Assembly (NCBI GenBank): GCA_900549745.1
Contig: URPJ01000009.1
Location: forward strand, 13,321-77,320
Direction: 5' to 3'
From: an uncultured Collinsella sp.
Lineage (GTDB): Bacteria; Actinomycetota; Coriobacteriia; Coriobacteriales; Coriobacteriaceae
Length of the DNA: 64,000 nucleotides
Every line of letters starts with the position of its first letter. Position 1 is the first letter of the stretch. The notes beneath the pieces are model-generated. The model searched no databases and was not told where the DNA came from. It saw only the letters and a program-made list of their open reading frames with translations. Shown one piece after another: positions 50,166 to 59,259 of this stretch. A program made the position numbers and the translations under genes.

Positions 50166-52313
50166 GTGGCAAAAAAGCCTCAGCACGCTCAGAACAGCCA
50201 ACGCGGACAGCAGGGCAAACAGGGTCAGCAGCAAAAGCGCGGCGGCAAGGCGCAGGCCACGGTCGCCCGCGCCAAGCATTCCCAAGCGACGCCCGCCCGC
50301 CCCTGGCGCCCGGGCCGCGACAAATTTCTCCCCGTCAGTCGCGCCGATATGAATGCGCGCGGCTGGGACCAGTGCGACTTTGTCTACATCTGCGGCGACG
50401 CCTACGTGGACCACCCCAGCTTTGGTATGGCCATCATTAGCCGCGTACTCGACGCGCACGGCTATAAGGTGGGCATCATCTGCCAGCCCAACTGGACCGA
50501 CCCCGCCAGCATCACCGTGCTCGGCGAACCGCGCCTGGGCTTTCTCGTCAGTGCCGGCAACATGGACTCCATGGTCAACCACTATTCAGTGACCAAGCAC
50601 CGCCGCCACACCGACGCCTATACTCCCGGTGGCGAGGAGGGGCGCCGTCCCAACCGAGCCGTCACGGTCTACGGCAACCTCATCCGCCAGACGTTTAAGG
50701 ACATCCCCATCATCATCGGGGGCATCGAGGCGAGTCTGCGCCGTCTGGCCCACTACGACTGCTGGCAGGACAAGCTTAAGCGTTCGGTACTGCTCGACTC
50801 GGGCGCCGACATTCTCATCTACGGCATGGGCGAGCACGCGATTGTCGAGATCGCCGACGCGCTCGACGCGGGACTGCCCGTCGACCAGATTACCTATATC
50901 AACGGCACCGTCTACCGCACCAACTCGCTCGACGAGGTCTACGACTACGACCTGTTGCCCAGCTGGGACGATCTTGCCGCCGACAAGCTCAACTACGCGC
51001 GCAGCTTTAACGTGCAGCAGCAGAATATGGACCCCATCACCGGCCATCGCCTGGTAGAGCCCTATCCCAACAGCGTCTATGTGGTGCAAAACCCGCCGTC
51101 GACGACACTCACCACCGACGAGATGGACGAGGTGGCCGAACTCCCCTACGCACGCGATTGGCATCCCGACTACGACGCGGCGGGCGGCGTGCCGGCCTTT
51201 GCCGAGATCAAGTTTTCGATCAGCTCCAACCGCGGCTGTTTTGGCGAGTGCTCGTTTTGCGCCCTCACCTTCCACCAGGGCCGCGTGTTGCAGATGCGCA
51301 GCCACGACTCGATCATGCGCGAGGCCGAGCTGCTCACGCGCGATCCCGAGTTTAAGGGCTACATCAACGACGTGGGTGGACCGACGGCCAACTTTAGCCG
51401 TCCCGCCTGCGACAAGCAGCTCAAGCACGGCGTGTGCAAGAACAAGCGCTGCCTGTGGCCGAGTGTGTGCAAGAACATGGTGGTCGACGAAAGCGGCTAC
51501 ACGCAGCTGCTGCGCGACCTGCGCCAGCTGCCGGGTGTCAAAAAGGTCTTCGTCCGCAGCGGCATCCGCTTTGACTACACCATGGCCGACGCCTCGGACG
51601 AGTTTTTGCGCGAGCTGCTGGAGCATCACGTCTCGGGCCAACTGCGCGTAGCGCCCGAGCATGTGAGCGACGCGGTGCTCTCCGTGATGGGCAAGCCGAG
51701 CCGCGCCGTCTACGATGCGTTCTGCCGCAAATTTGAGCGCCTGAACCGCGAGTACGGACTCAAGCAGTACGTGGTGCCGTATCTGATCTCGAGCCACCCC
51801 GGCTCGACGATGAAGGAAGCCGTGGACCTTGCCGAGGCCGTGCGCGACATGGGCTACATGCCCGAGCAGGTGCAGGACTTCTACCCTACGCCGTCCACCA
51901 TGTCGACCTGCATGTACTACACCGGCGTGGACCCGCGCACCATGGAGCCGATCTACGTGGCGCGCGACCCGCACGAGAAGGCCATGCAACGCGCGCTCAT
52001 CCAGTATCGCAAGCCCGAGAACTACAAGCTGGTACGCGAGGCGCTGGAAAAGGCTGGCCGCCGCGACCTGATCGGCTACACCAAGCATTGCCTGATCCGT
52101 CCCGTGCCGCCGCGCCCGGGCGAGACGTCTGCCGGCGGCGGACACGGCACCGGCAAGAAGGGCGGCAAGGCCCACGGTGGCGCTGGTGGTGCCGGCAAGG
52201 GGTCTAAGGGCAGCAAGGGATACGGCGGTATGTCCCGCGCGCAGAACACTGCCGGTCGCAATCGCGCGGCACAGGGCCGCCAGGGTGCCAACGGAGGCGG
52301 CAGGCGCAACTAG
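50166..52313 (+). CDS. YgiQ family radical SAM protein
   Basis: 715 residues from GTG 50166 (GGGAGG just upstream; in-frame codons above it have no ribosome site). Basic Q/K-rich N-terminus (about 1-55), UPF0313 N-terminal domain (FVYICGDAYVDHPSFGMAIISRVL), radical SAM core with CxxxCxxC in RGCFGECSFCAL, then DUF3362-type C-terminal part and a Gly/Lys/Arg-rich tail. Reaction unknown; family is iron-sulfur and AdoMet dependent. Extra cysteines (CDKQLKHGVCKNKRC) may hold a second cluster. Confidence 0.92.
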   Translation: MAKKPQHAQNSQRGQQGKQGQQQKRGGKAQATVARAKHSQATPARPWRPGRDKFLPVSRADMNARGWDQCDFVYICGDAYVDHPSFGMAIISRVLDAHGYKVGIICQPNWTDPASITVLGEPRLGFLVSAGNMDSMVNHYSVTKHRRHTDAYTPGGEEGRRPNRAVTVYGNLIRQTFKDIPIIIGGIEASLRRLAHYDCWQDKLKRSVLLDSGADILIYGMGEHAIVEIADALDAGLPVDQITYINGTVYRTNSLDEVYDYDLLPSWDDLAADKLNYARSFNVQQQNMDPITGHRLVEPYPNSVYVVQNPPSTTLTTDEMDEVAELPYARDWHPDYDAAGGVPAFAEIKFSISSNRGCFGECSFCALTFHQGRVLQMRSHDSIMREAELLTRDPEFKGYINDVGGPTANFSRPACDKQLKHGVCKNKRCLWPSVCKNMVVDESGYTQLLRDLRQLPGVKKVFVRSGIRFDYTMADASDEFLRELLEHHVSGQLRVAPEHVSDAVLSVMGKPSRAVYDAFCRKFERLNREYGLKQYVVPYLISSHPGSTMKEAVDLAEAVRDMGYMPEQVQDFYPTPSTMSTCMYYTGVDPRTMEPIYVARDPHEKAMQRALIQYRKPENYKLVREALEKAGRRDLIGYTKHCLIRPVPPRPGETSAGGGHGTGKKGGKAHGGAGGAGKGSKGSKGYGGMSRAQNTAGRNRAAQGRQGANGGGRRN

Positions 52314-52367
52314 CGCGGCGAGGCGGCATGCCGCCGCTGGCGGCACACACGCCCCCACCAATGAAAT

Positions 52368-52410
52368 GCCGCTCGCCGGGGCGTCGTAAAACGATTCCCC
52401 GGCGAGCGGC
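52368..52410. terminator. Hairpin between convergent ygiQ-like and PTS genes
   Basis: A perfect 14-bp stem (52368-52381 with 52397-52410, GCCGCTCGCCGGGG and complement), with an inner CGT/ACG. T-runs are short on both strands, so a weak bidirectional terminator. Confidence 0.6.
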
Positions 52411-52439
52411 CGATTAATATTGTCTATCTCAAAACGTCG

Positions 52440-53810
52440 TTACTTTTTGTCAAAACGACCATAGAGCGCAAACGAGAGCGCCGCAGAGATAACCCAAGTC
52501 AAAGCGATGCAGGCGACAATCATGATCAGGTTCATGGGATTGCCGCTTGGATCGGCATAAACGGGCAACGAGGTAATGCCAGGCATAACAAAGCCGAAGC
52601 ACTTAGCGCCCAGAACAACGGTGAGCGCGCCGCCAATGCCATCCGCGATCATCGCAGCGATAAGCGGAGTCCTGTTAGGAACCTGAACGGTAAACAAGGC
52701 GGGCTCGGAAATTCCCATAAATGCCGAGAAGGCGCACGTCATCGCAGCGGACTTGAGCTTTTCATCGGTCATGCGCAGGGCCGCACCAAAAGACGCACCG
52801 CTTTCGGCGAGGTTATGGCAGAAAGAGATCGGGAGCAGATAGTCATACCCAAGCGTTGCGATATTGGAAATCTGGATGGGGCTCGTTGACTGGTGCATGC
52901 CGAAGAGCACGATAAGCGGCATAAAGAAGCCCAGCAGAAAACCGGCAACGGGGCCTAACGTCGAGAATAGCCAAACGATACCGTTGGCAAGACCAAGACC
53001 GCACCAGGCACCAATCGGAGCGAGCACAAACAGGTTGACGGGAATCACGATAGCAAGGGAGAGCGCCGGAACGACAACGAGCTTAAAAAGATCCGGCACG
53101 ACTTTGTCGATTGCGCGATATACAAAAGACAAGCCAATGACGCCAAAGATAACCGGGAACACGGAATCGGCGTAGCTAAAAATCGGCACCGCAAAACCGA
53201 ACAGCGCAAGGGGCGTCTCGCCCGTACCGACAGCGTTGACAATGGTCGGGTACATCAGCGATCCGGCAACACAAAGCGCAAGCGAACGGTTGACCCGGAA
53301 CTTATCAGCTGTAGACATTGCCAGCAAAAACGGCAAGAAGTAGAACGGGATATCCGAAATCATATTGAATATCGCAAAGTCGCCGGCACCCGTGTCGATT
53401 CCAAAAGCCGCGATAGCAGCCAGGATGCCCTTTACGATGCCTCCCGCCACCAGTGCGGGAATGATAGCGGAGAAGATGCCGGTGATGATATCGAATACGC
53501 GAGCCGAACCTTTTTGGAGCTCAGGCTGCTCGGCGTCGGCGGAGACCTCGCCACCCATCCTGTCACCTAGCATGGGCTCCAATTCGTCATATACCGACCC
53601 CACGCTGGCGCCGATGATAACCTGCCACTGCCCGTCTTTAACCTGCGCGCCCAAGGCGCCGTCAAGCGTCTTAAGGGCCTCCAGATCTGCCTTGCTATCG
53701 TCCTTCAGGTTGAATCTGAGCCTTGTAATGCAGTGCGTTGCCATAACAACGTTATCGGCGCCGCCCACGAGCTCGAGGACACGAGCGGCCAGTTCCTTCT
53801 TGTCTGCCAC
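52440..53810 (-). CDS. PTS beta-glucoside-type EIIBC transporter
   Basis: 456 residues. EIIB domain with the phosphorylated cysteine in ATHCITRLRF (Cys27 from this start), then the glucose-family EIIC membrane domain (about ten segments) with GISEPALFTVQVP and MHQSTSPIQISN. It imports and phosphorylates an aryl- or beta-glucoside or cellobiose-like sugar; EIIA is absent here and must come from elsewhere. GTG 53810 is preferred: TAGGAG sits eight bases ahead, but directly abuts the GTG at 53819. Same operon as the GH1 gene, whose stop is 11 bases upstream. Confidence 0.9.
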   Translation of the reverse strand: MADKKELAARVLELVGGADNVVMATHCITRLRFNLKDDSKADLEALKTLDGALGAQVKDGQWQVIIGASVGSVYDELEPMLGDRMGGEVSADAEQPELQKGSARVFDIITGIFSAIIPALVAGGIVKGILAAIAAFGIDTGAGDFAIFNMISDIPFYFLPFLLAMSTADKFRVNRSLALCVAGSLMYPTIVNAVGTGETPLALFGFAVPIFSYADSVFPVIFGVIGLSFVYRAIDKVVPDLFKLVVVPALSLAIVIPVNLFVLAPIGAWCGLGLANGIVWLFSTLGPVAGFLLGFFMPLIVLFGMHQSTSPIQISNIATLGYDYLLPISFCHNLAESGASFGAALRMTDEKLKSAAMTCAFSAFMGISEPALFTVQVPNRTPLIAAMIADGIGGALTVVLGAKCFGFVMPGITSLPVYADPSGNPMNLIMIVACIALTWVISAALSFALYGRFDKK

Positions 53811-53821
53811 GACAATCACTC

Positions 53822-55300
53822 CTACCCAAGATCCTCGCCATTAGTGGCGATACATTTCTGATACCAATAGAAAGAGTCTTTACGCGAGCGCTCCGCAGTG
53901 CCGTTGCCGCAATTATCCAGATCGACATAGATAAGCCCGTAGCGCTTGTCCATCGTAAGAGGACCGCAGGCAACAAGGTCAATGAATCCCCAGATCATGT
54001 ATCCGCGCACGTCAACGCCATCGATCACTGCTTCCTTAAGGCACTTTATGTGCTGGCGCAAATAATCGATTCGATACTCGTCGTGGATGCTGCCATCCTC
54101 CTCGACTACATCAGATGTACCGAGGCCGTTCTCGGCGATATACAGGGGCAGCCCATAGCGGTCATACATCTGGTTAAGGGTAACCCTCAGGCCAATGGGA
54201 TCGAGCTGCCAGCCCCACTCACTCGTCTCGAGATAAGGGTTCTTGTTTGCCATGACCAGATTTCCCGCAGTCTTCTCCCATCCCTGATCGCAGGTGGATA
54301 CCTGGGAAAAGTAGTACGAGAAGGCCAGGAAGTCGACCGTGTTGCGAGCGATGAGCTCTTCATCGCCCGGCTCCATTTGAATCTCGATATCGCACGCGTC
54401 GAAATAGCGATTCATATAAGCGGGGTATTTTCCACGAGCCATCACGTCCGTATAGAACCAGTTGGAATACTGGTCGTCGTGAATAGCCTGCATGTTATCT
54501 TCGGGACGGCAGGTGGCGGGATACGTACAGAATCGAGCGATCATGCCGCCAACGGGAGTATCGGGCGAAAGACGATGGACAATCTCGACGGCACGCGCAT
54601 TGGCAACGAACTCGTGGTGCAGGCACTGGAAGATGGCTCGATCGAAGTTCTCCCCCTCTTCGTCTTTGACCAGACAGACCCCGTCCCAAGGCGAAAAACG
54701 CGCTGCATTGAACTCGTTAAAAGGCAGCCAGAAATCGACCAGATCGCCCAATTCCGTAACGATTGTCTCGACATAGCGGGCGAAGAAATCAATCGTCTTG
54801 CGATTCTTCCATCCCCCATATGTGGTGACAAGATTTACCGGGATGTCATAGTGGAGCATGGTGACGAAGGTTTTAATGCCGTGCTTTTTGCACTCACCCA
54901 GCATGCTTCGATACCACTCGATGCCTTCGCGGTTAGGTTCAAGATCATCTCCGTTAGGATAGATTCGGCTCCAGCAAATAGAAGTGCGGAACAGCTTGAG
55001 GCCCATCTCCGCAAAAAGCGCGATGTCCTCACGGTAGTGATGATAGAAGTCGTTACCGCGCCTAAACGGGTAGAACTCAACACCATCATCTGCGAGAGCG
55101 TTCATTAGTTCGTCATGGCAGAAGGGGTTGTTTTGATGCTTGTCCTCAATCTGGTCATGAGTCCAGGTACCATCCAGCCATCGACAATCCTGCGTCGACT
55201 TTCCCTTTCCGCCCTCATTCCAGGCACCATCGGCCTGCGAGCACGATATGGCTCCGCCCCATAAAAAGTCGGAGTCAAACCCATGTTTTAACTTACTCAT
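53822..55300 (-). CDS. GH1 family 6-phospho-beta-glucosidase
   Basis: 492 residues. Glycoside hydrolase family 1: N-terminal DFLWGGAISCSQADGAWNEGGKG, acid/base Glu in WLPFNEFNA, nucleophile Glu in YIAENGLG and C-terminal KRYGLIYVD. It would cleave the 6-phosphosugar delivered by the PTS. ATG 55300 has AAGGAGGG; codons above it are not used. First gene of a two-gene operon divergent from an AraC regulator. Confidence 0.92.
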   Translation of the reverse strand: MSKLKHGFDSDFLWGGAISCSQADGAWNEGGKGKSTQDCRWLDGTWTHDQIEDKHQNNPFCHDELMNALADDGVEFYPFRRGNDFYHHYREDIALFAEMGLKLFRTSICWSRIYPNGDDLEPNREGIEWYRSMLGECKKHGIKTFVTMLHYDIPVNLVTTYGGWKNRKTIDFFARYVETIVTELGDLVDFWLPFNEFNAARFSPWDGVCLVKDEEGENFDRAIFQCLHHEFVANARAVEIVHRLSPDTPVGGMIARFCTYPATCRPEDNMQAIHDDQYSNWFYTDVMARGKYPAYMNRYFDACDIEIQMEPGDEELIARNTVDFLAFSYYFSQVSTCDQGWEKTAGNLVMANKNPYLETSEWGWQLDPIGLRVTLNQMYDRYGLPLYIAENGLGTSDVVEEDGSIHDEYRIDYLRQHIKCLKEAVIDGVDVRGYMIWGFIDLVACGPLTMDKRYGLIYVDLDNCGNGTAERSRKDSFYWYQKCIATNGEDLG

Positions 55301-55453
55301 TTGCCCTCCTTGATCGGATGCTCCAGCGGATAACCCAATACTAGGAAGAACAAGATGCATAAGATATCGCATAGAAAGCGTGGGTTTATAACATTTTTTT
55401 AGATATAATACCGTTTAAGGCATCGATTCTACCGTTCACCCCTGGAGCACCCC

Positions 55454-56446
55454 ATGGATTCGAATCTCAAACAGCTGCTCTATACGCATACCGAGACCGA
55501 AGAGTGGCATCGCACACATCCGGGAGAACTCAGCCCGCGATATAACAGGGTGGAAACCACAACCATTAACGGCGAAGAGGTCTATCTGTTTGATTGGAAA
55601 GAAACTCTCGACGAAAACCCCGTGGGCCTTATCAAGGAGTCGCGCTTTACCGATATTCCTCCTCATATCAATCGGGATATGGAGCTTAACTACGTGTACG
55701 ACGGCGTCTGCACGTTTATCGTCAACGGACGGCGACTACTCCTTAAAAAGGGCGACGTGCTCATTTGCAACACCGGCGTAGTCAGAAGCGTTCCATACGT
55801 TAAGGGCGAGCATGATATCGTCATTTCGATCGTCTTCAAAAAAGAAATGTTCGATTCGTTGTTCCTGAGCCAGCTACCCGGCGCGTCACCATTAACGAAT
55901 CTTCTATTTGATTTTGTGTCCAAAAACCGCGAGGCCCGAAAATATCTCATTCTTCCAGAGGAATACGCCCGACATGCGCGACGCCTCATCGAGATGCTCT
56001 TTATCGAATATCACTTTAAAGATGCCTATTCCAATGAACTCATGAGGCACCTCGCCGTCAGCCTATTCCTTGTTCTCATTCGAGGACTGTACCGACGCTC
56101 CGCAACTGATAACCAGGCGATCATGTCGGACGAACGCATCGTGTCGATTCTGAATCATATTGAGCGAAGCTACGGCGACTGCACACTCGAAAGCATTGCG
56201 AGCGATACGGGTTATAGCACCAGCTATCTCAGCAGCTTGATCAAGCAAAAAACCGGCAAAACGTTTTCGCAAATCAAGCTCAACCAGCAGCTCACAGAGG
56301 CGGCATATCTTCTCAATAACACCGAGCGCAGCGTGCAGTATGTAGCCCGAAAAGTCGGCATCTCCAACATGTCATTCTTTTACTCAAAATTTAAAGAAGC
56401 ATTCGGCGAAACGCCAGGTGCGTTCAGGACGCATCGGTCTAATTAA
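55454..56446 (+). CDS. AraC family regulator of the beta-glucoside operon
   Basis: 330 residues. An N-terminal cupin-like sensor (about 60-150, with INRDMELNYVYDGVCTFIVNG) and a C-terminal AraC double helix-turn-helix (about 228-326; CTLESIASDTGYSTSYLSSLIK, YVARKVGISNMSFFYSKFKEAFGETPGAFR). GGAG before the ATG. Divergent from the GH1-PTS operon, so it likely activates it when the sugar is present (inference). A TATAAT at 55404-55409 lies upstream without a clear -35. Confidence 0.9.
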   Translation: MDSNLKQLLYTHTETEEWHRTHPGELSPRYNRVETTTINGEEVYLFDWKETLDENPVGLIKESRFTDIPPHINRDMELNYVYDGVCTFIVNGRRLLLKKGDVLICNTGVVRSVPYVKGEHDIVISIVFKKEMFDSLFLSQLPGASPLTNLLFDFVSKNREARKYLILPEEYARHARRLIEMLFIEYHFKDAYSNELMRHLAVSLFLVLIRGLYRRSATDNQAIMSDERIVSILNHIERSYGDCTLESIASDTGYSTSYLSSLIKQKTGKTFSQIKLNQQLTEAAYLLNNTERSVQYVARKVGISNMSFFYSKFKEAFGETPGAFRTHRSN

Positions 56447-56454
56447 AGGCGTTA

Positions 56455-57369
56455 TTACTCAGACCGATCAGCTTCGCGCGACACGGGAATGCGCAATCGA
56501 AGCAGCGAGTGCATCGCCTCTACCAGCACAAAGCCGGCGATGCCAACCGTGACCACAACGTCGAGCGGCGTGTTCACAAACCACAGCAACGTCATGAGAT
56601 ACGACCCGGCGTTAAAGGCAAAATGCAGCAGGATCGTGTAGCGGAGCTTTCCGGTGGTCACGAACACCCAACCAAAAATGAGGCCGGCAGCGCCCGCATA
56701 GCAGCCCTGCACCCAGTTCATATGCATAAAGCCAAAGATGGCCGCCTGCAGCACGATTGCCGCGGCGATACCCCACGTGCTTGGGGCCGCCCAGGGCACC
56801 ATGGCGCCGTCTTGCGCGTTCGCGCGGCGCCGGCGCTTCCAGAGCGAACGGCACTGTGGATTAAACGCACGCAGCGAAAACTCAAAGATGATGCCGCGCA
56901 CCAGCAGTTCCTCGCAAAACGGAGCGCCGAGCACCGTGGTCAGGACGGCAAGAAGGCTGGTATCGCCCATGCCCGTTTCCTCGACGAGCTCGCTATAGTC
57001 TGCCGCGACCTCGGGCAGCAGCGACAGCACGCCGTCGCATAGGTAGCTAATGACCACCTGCATGGATAGGCCGATCACGACAACGCAGGCAATGCGCTTC
57101 CATGCCGCGCTTGCTCCCCCACCGAGCGGGCGCTCGCCTTGCCGGCGTGCCATGAAGGAGCGGGGCCACAGATAACGCCACCACAGCAGCGCCATCAAAA
57201 ATGACGCCGTCTGAGCGGCAGCCTGGAACCATTGAATATCGAGGTTGTCGATCGGGAAACCCGTCAGCACCGACACGGCATCGAGAACTGAAAACAGAAC
57301 CACGCTCAGGGCTATATCGGCAGCGACAACGCCAAAACAGGCAAGCGCCCACGCCATCGCATTGAGCAT
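56455..57369 (-). CDS. CPBP family intramembrane metalloprotease
   Basis: 304 residues, about eight membrane segments. The Abi/CPBP motifs are present: EExxxR in FCEELLVRG, then FGFMHMNW and HFAFNAGS with conserved histidines. These proteases cut within membranes, and some protect against bacteriocins; no bacteriocin cluster is seen here. ATG 57369 has GAGGAGG five bases upstream; the GTG at 57393 is rejected. Convergent with the AraC gene. Confidence 0.88.
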   Translation of the reverse strand: MLNAMAWALACFGVVAADIALSVVLFSVLDAVSVLTGFPIDNLDIQWFQAAAQTASFLMALLWWRYLWPRSFMARRQGERPLGGGASAAWKRIACVVVIGLSMQVVISYLCDGVLSLLPEVAADYSELVEETGMGDTSLLAVLTTVLGAPFCEELLVRGIIFEFSLRAFNPQCRSLWKRRRRANAQDGAMVPWAAPSTWGIAAAIVLQAAIFGFMHMNWVQGCYAGAAGLIFGWVFVTTGKLRYTILLHFAFNAGSYLMTLLWFVNTPLDVVVTVGIAGFVLVEAMHSLLRLRIPVSREADRSE

Positions 57370-57386
57370 GCCAACCTCCTCAAAAC

Positions 57387-57449
57387 CCGGCACTTAGGGA
57401 CGTTCCTTAACTGCCGGCTGAAAAGGAACGTCCCCAAGTGCCGGCAGTT
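57387..57449. repeat. Inverted repeat with two competing hairpins
   Basis: Arms 57387-57408 and 57423-57444 pair over 22 positions with one mismatch. A second pair, 57409-57417 with 57441-57449 (AACTGCCGG/CCGGCAGTT), shares 57441-57444 and so competes with the first. GGGACG and GGAACGTCCCC occur in the arms, like other intergenic repeats here. Confidence 0.65.
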
Positions 57450-57457
57450 TGGGACGG

Positions 57458-57661
57458 TCATTGTTGACGAGAATCGGGCGCAGCGCCAAAGGCCCCGTTG
57501 GGCGAAATGTCGAACGGGAAGGTGCCGCAGCGATTGAACGCGGCGATAAACATGCGGATGGCGTTGGACGGCGTGGTGCCCACGAGCTGGGTTGCCGCCG
57601 CGAAGGCCGCCTTTTCCTCGGGCAAGACCTTCGCGACAACCGGGGTCATGTGTTCTGCCAT
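57458..57661 (-). CDS. RelB/DinJ-type antitoxin, orphan
   Basis: 67 residues. Ribbon-helix-helix antitoxin pattern: VVAKVLPEEKAAFAAATQLVGTTPSNAIRMFIAAFNRCGTFPFDI. Usually such a gene is followed by a RelE/YafQ toxin; here the next downstream minus-strand gene is the CPBP protease and no toxin is found. AAAGGAA upstream of ATG 57661. A 29-base palindrome at 57776-57804 may be the autoregulatory operator. Could also be a solitary regulator. Confidence 0.75.
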   Translation of the reverse strand: MAEHMTPVVAKVLPEEKAAFAAATQLVGTTPSNAIRMFIAAFNRCGTFPFDISPNGAFGAAPDSRQQ

Positions 57662-57775
57662 GGCGCTTCCTTTTTGAAACGACGGTGATGCGGATAGATG
57701 CGGGCCACGCGGCTGGGCGACGGGCTGTGAAGGCAACCCGATTGGCCCGCATCTGGAGTTTGTTTCTACGGCGTT

Positions 57776-57804
57776 GGTATTACTTGGTATTCCTAAGTAT
57801 TACC
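57776..57804. promoter_or_regulatory. Palindromic operator upstream of the antitoxin gene
   Basis: GGTAnTACTT and its complement AAGTAnTACC form a 29-base imperfect palindrome 115-143 bases upstream of the antitoxin start. It is AT-rich against a GC-rich surround, as expected of a RelB/DinJ autoregulatory site. Confidence 0.45.
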
Positions 57805-57834
57805 CCGCAGATAGAATACCATACCCGGCCCTAT

Positions 57835-57856
57835 GGAGACGGAGAAAAACGGATCA
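57835..57856. repeat. Intergenic repeat core, TGATCCGTTTT type (copy 3)
   Basis: On the minus strand TGATCCGTTTT-T-CTCCGTCTCC, against TGATCCGTTTT-A-CTCCGTCCCC at 6957. Lies 21 bases past the ABC fusion gene. Confidence 0.6.
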
Positions 57857-57876
57857 TTTTGTTGCTGGGTAAGTAT

Positions 57877-59256
57877 TTAGAGCGTGATGATGTCCGAGAT
57901 ATTGAGGGCCCGAGCGTCAGCGGAATCGTGCGTGGCAAGCAACAGCATACGGCCGTCGAGCAAGTCGAGCACGGCCTCGGCGCATGCGTCGCGCGCAGCG
58001 GTATCTAGACCGGTAAAGGGCTCGTCCAGAATCACCGCGTCGCCTGGGCACAGCAGGGCTCGGGCAATCTCGACGCGACGGCGCTGCCCGCCCGAGAGCT
58101 CGGCCACACGAGCATGTACATCGACCCCCGGCACCAGCAGGCGCAACAGGGCTGCGGCACTCGAGGCATCCACGCGCGCGTCGGCGCACACCAGCACGTT
58201 ATCCAAAGCCGAGGCGCCCTCTACCAGGCGCACATCCTGAAACACCATGGAGCACGGCGCGCACTCGCCCGCCGCCAGCGCAAGCAGCGTCGACTTGCCC
58301 ACGCCCGAAGCGCCCATCACGCAGGTGCGCCCACCAGCAGAAACGCGAAGTACCAGTCCATCGAGCGCCGGCACCCAGGGCGCTCGGTCGCCCACGGCGA
58401 GCGCAAGCTCCGCAGCAGCCCTGCCGCCAGCAGAGCCGCCCGCACGTCCGCGACTACCACACCCATGCGCCCGCACGGCAGCGCGCCACGCTACGGGCCC
58501 CGAAACCCGCAGCAGCCACACCAGCACACGCTCGCACGCCCACGAGGCGGCAACGACCAGCACGGTCCACGCCAGCAGGTCAGCCGTCTCGATGAGCAGC
58601 TTCGCCTGATAGATGCGTTCGCCCACGGTGCCCGTCGCCATGCCGATGAGCTCCGCCGCCACGCCGGCCTTCCAGCTCATGCCAATCACGGCGCGGGAAC
58701 ACGAAAGCACAAACGGCAGGACCTCGCGCCAGGTGTGGGCGCAAAACAGACGCCAACCCCGCACGCCATGCAGACGAAACATCTGCTCCAGTGGCTTATC
58801 CGCTTGCGTCAAACCCTCAACCAGCGAAAAATACACGCCCGGCAGCGCCATCAAAAAGACCGCCGCAATGCTCACGCGCGCCGACCCCAACCAAATGAGC
58901 AGCAGGACCACCACGCAGGCAACCGGTGTCGCCTTAACAAACGAAAGCGCCGGCGCCACCAGGCGGGCAAACGTTCGCGACCGCACCGAGGCCCCCGCCA
59001 GCACACCGCCGCACACCGCGGCAAGCGCCAAACCGCCTAGAATCCGCGCACCCGAGCCCGCCAGAATCGCCCACGTGGCGGCATCGCACACCAGCCGTAG
59101 CAACGCCACCACAACAGCGCCCGGCCCCGGCAAAATCAACGGCTGCGCCACCAGCGCCGCCGCGAAGACCCACACGGCAAGCCAAAAGGCGGCAACGGCA
59201 CCTGCTGCCGCCACCGCCTTCATACGCTCTGCCATTTGTCGAGCAAACGCACGCAC
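57877..59256 (-). CDS. ABC transporter permease-ATPase fusion (SsuC/SsuB-like)
   Basis: 459 residues. N-terminal permease of the taurine/nitrate/sulfonate type (about 1-260, six segments, EAA-like loop near 195-210: MSWKAGVAAELIG), a Gly/Ala/Arg-rich linker (265-285), then a compact ATPase (285-459) with Walker A GASGVGKST (315-323), Q-loop VFQD, signature LSGGQ (387-391) and Walker B VILDEP (408-413). Normally these are two genes; the ATPase part is short (about 175 residues). GTG start overlaps nothing and lies 3 bases after the binding-protein stop. Substrate unknown. Confidence 0.87.
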   Translation of the reverse strand: MRAFARQMAERMKAVAAAGAVAAFWLAVWVFAAALVAQPLILPGPGAVVVALLRLVCDAATWAILAGSGARILGGLALAAVCGGVLAGASVRSRTFARLVAPALSFVKATPVACVVVLLLIWLGSARVSIAAVFLMALPGVYFSLVEGLTQADKPLEQMFRLHGVRGWRLFCAHTWREVLPFVLSCSRAVIGMSWKAGVAAELIGMATGTVGERIYQAKLLIETADLLAWTVLVVAASWACERVLVWLLRVSGPVAWRAAVRAHGCGSRGRAGGSAGGRAAAELALAVGDRAPWVPALDGLVLRVSAGGRTCVMGASGVGKSTLLALAAGECAPCSMVFQDVRLVEGASALDNVLVCADARVDASSAAALLRLLVPGVDVHARVAELSGGQRRRVEIARALLCPGDAVILDEPFTGLDTAARDACAEAVLDLLDGRMLLLATHDSADARALNISDIITL

Positions 59257-59259
59257 GGG

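Noticed and set aside
49914..50582. N-terminal extension of the DUF1275 protein
   Set aside because: Runs through an inverted repeat and into the divergent ygiQ-like gene; family starts at 49913.
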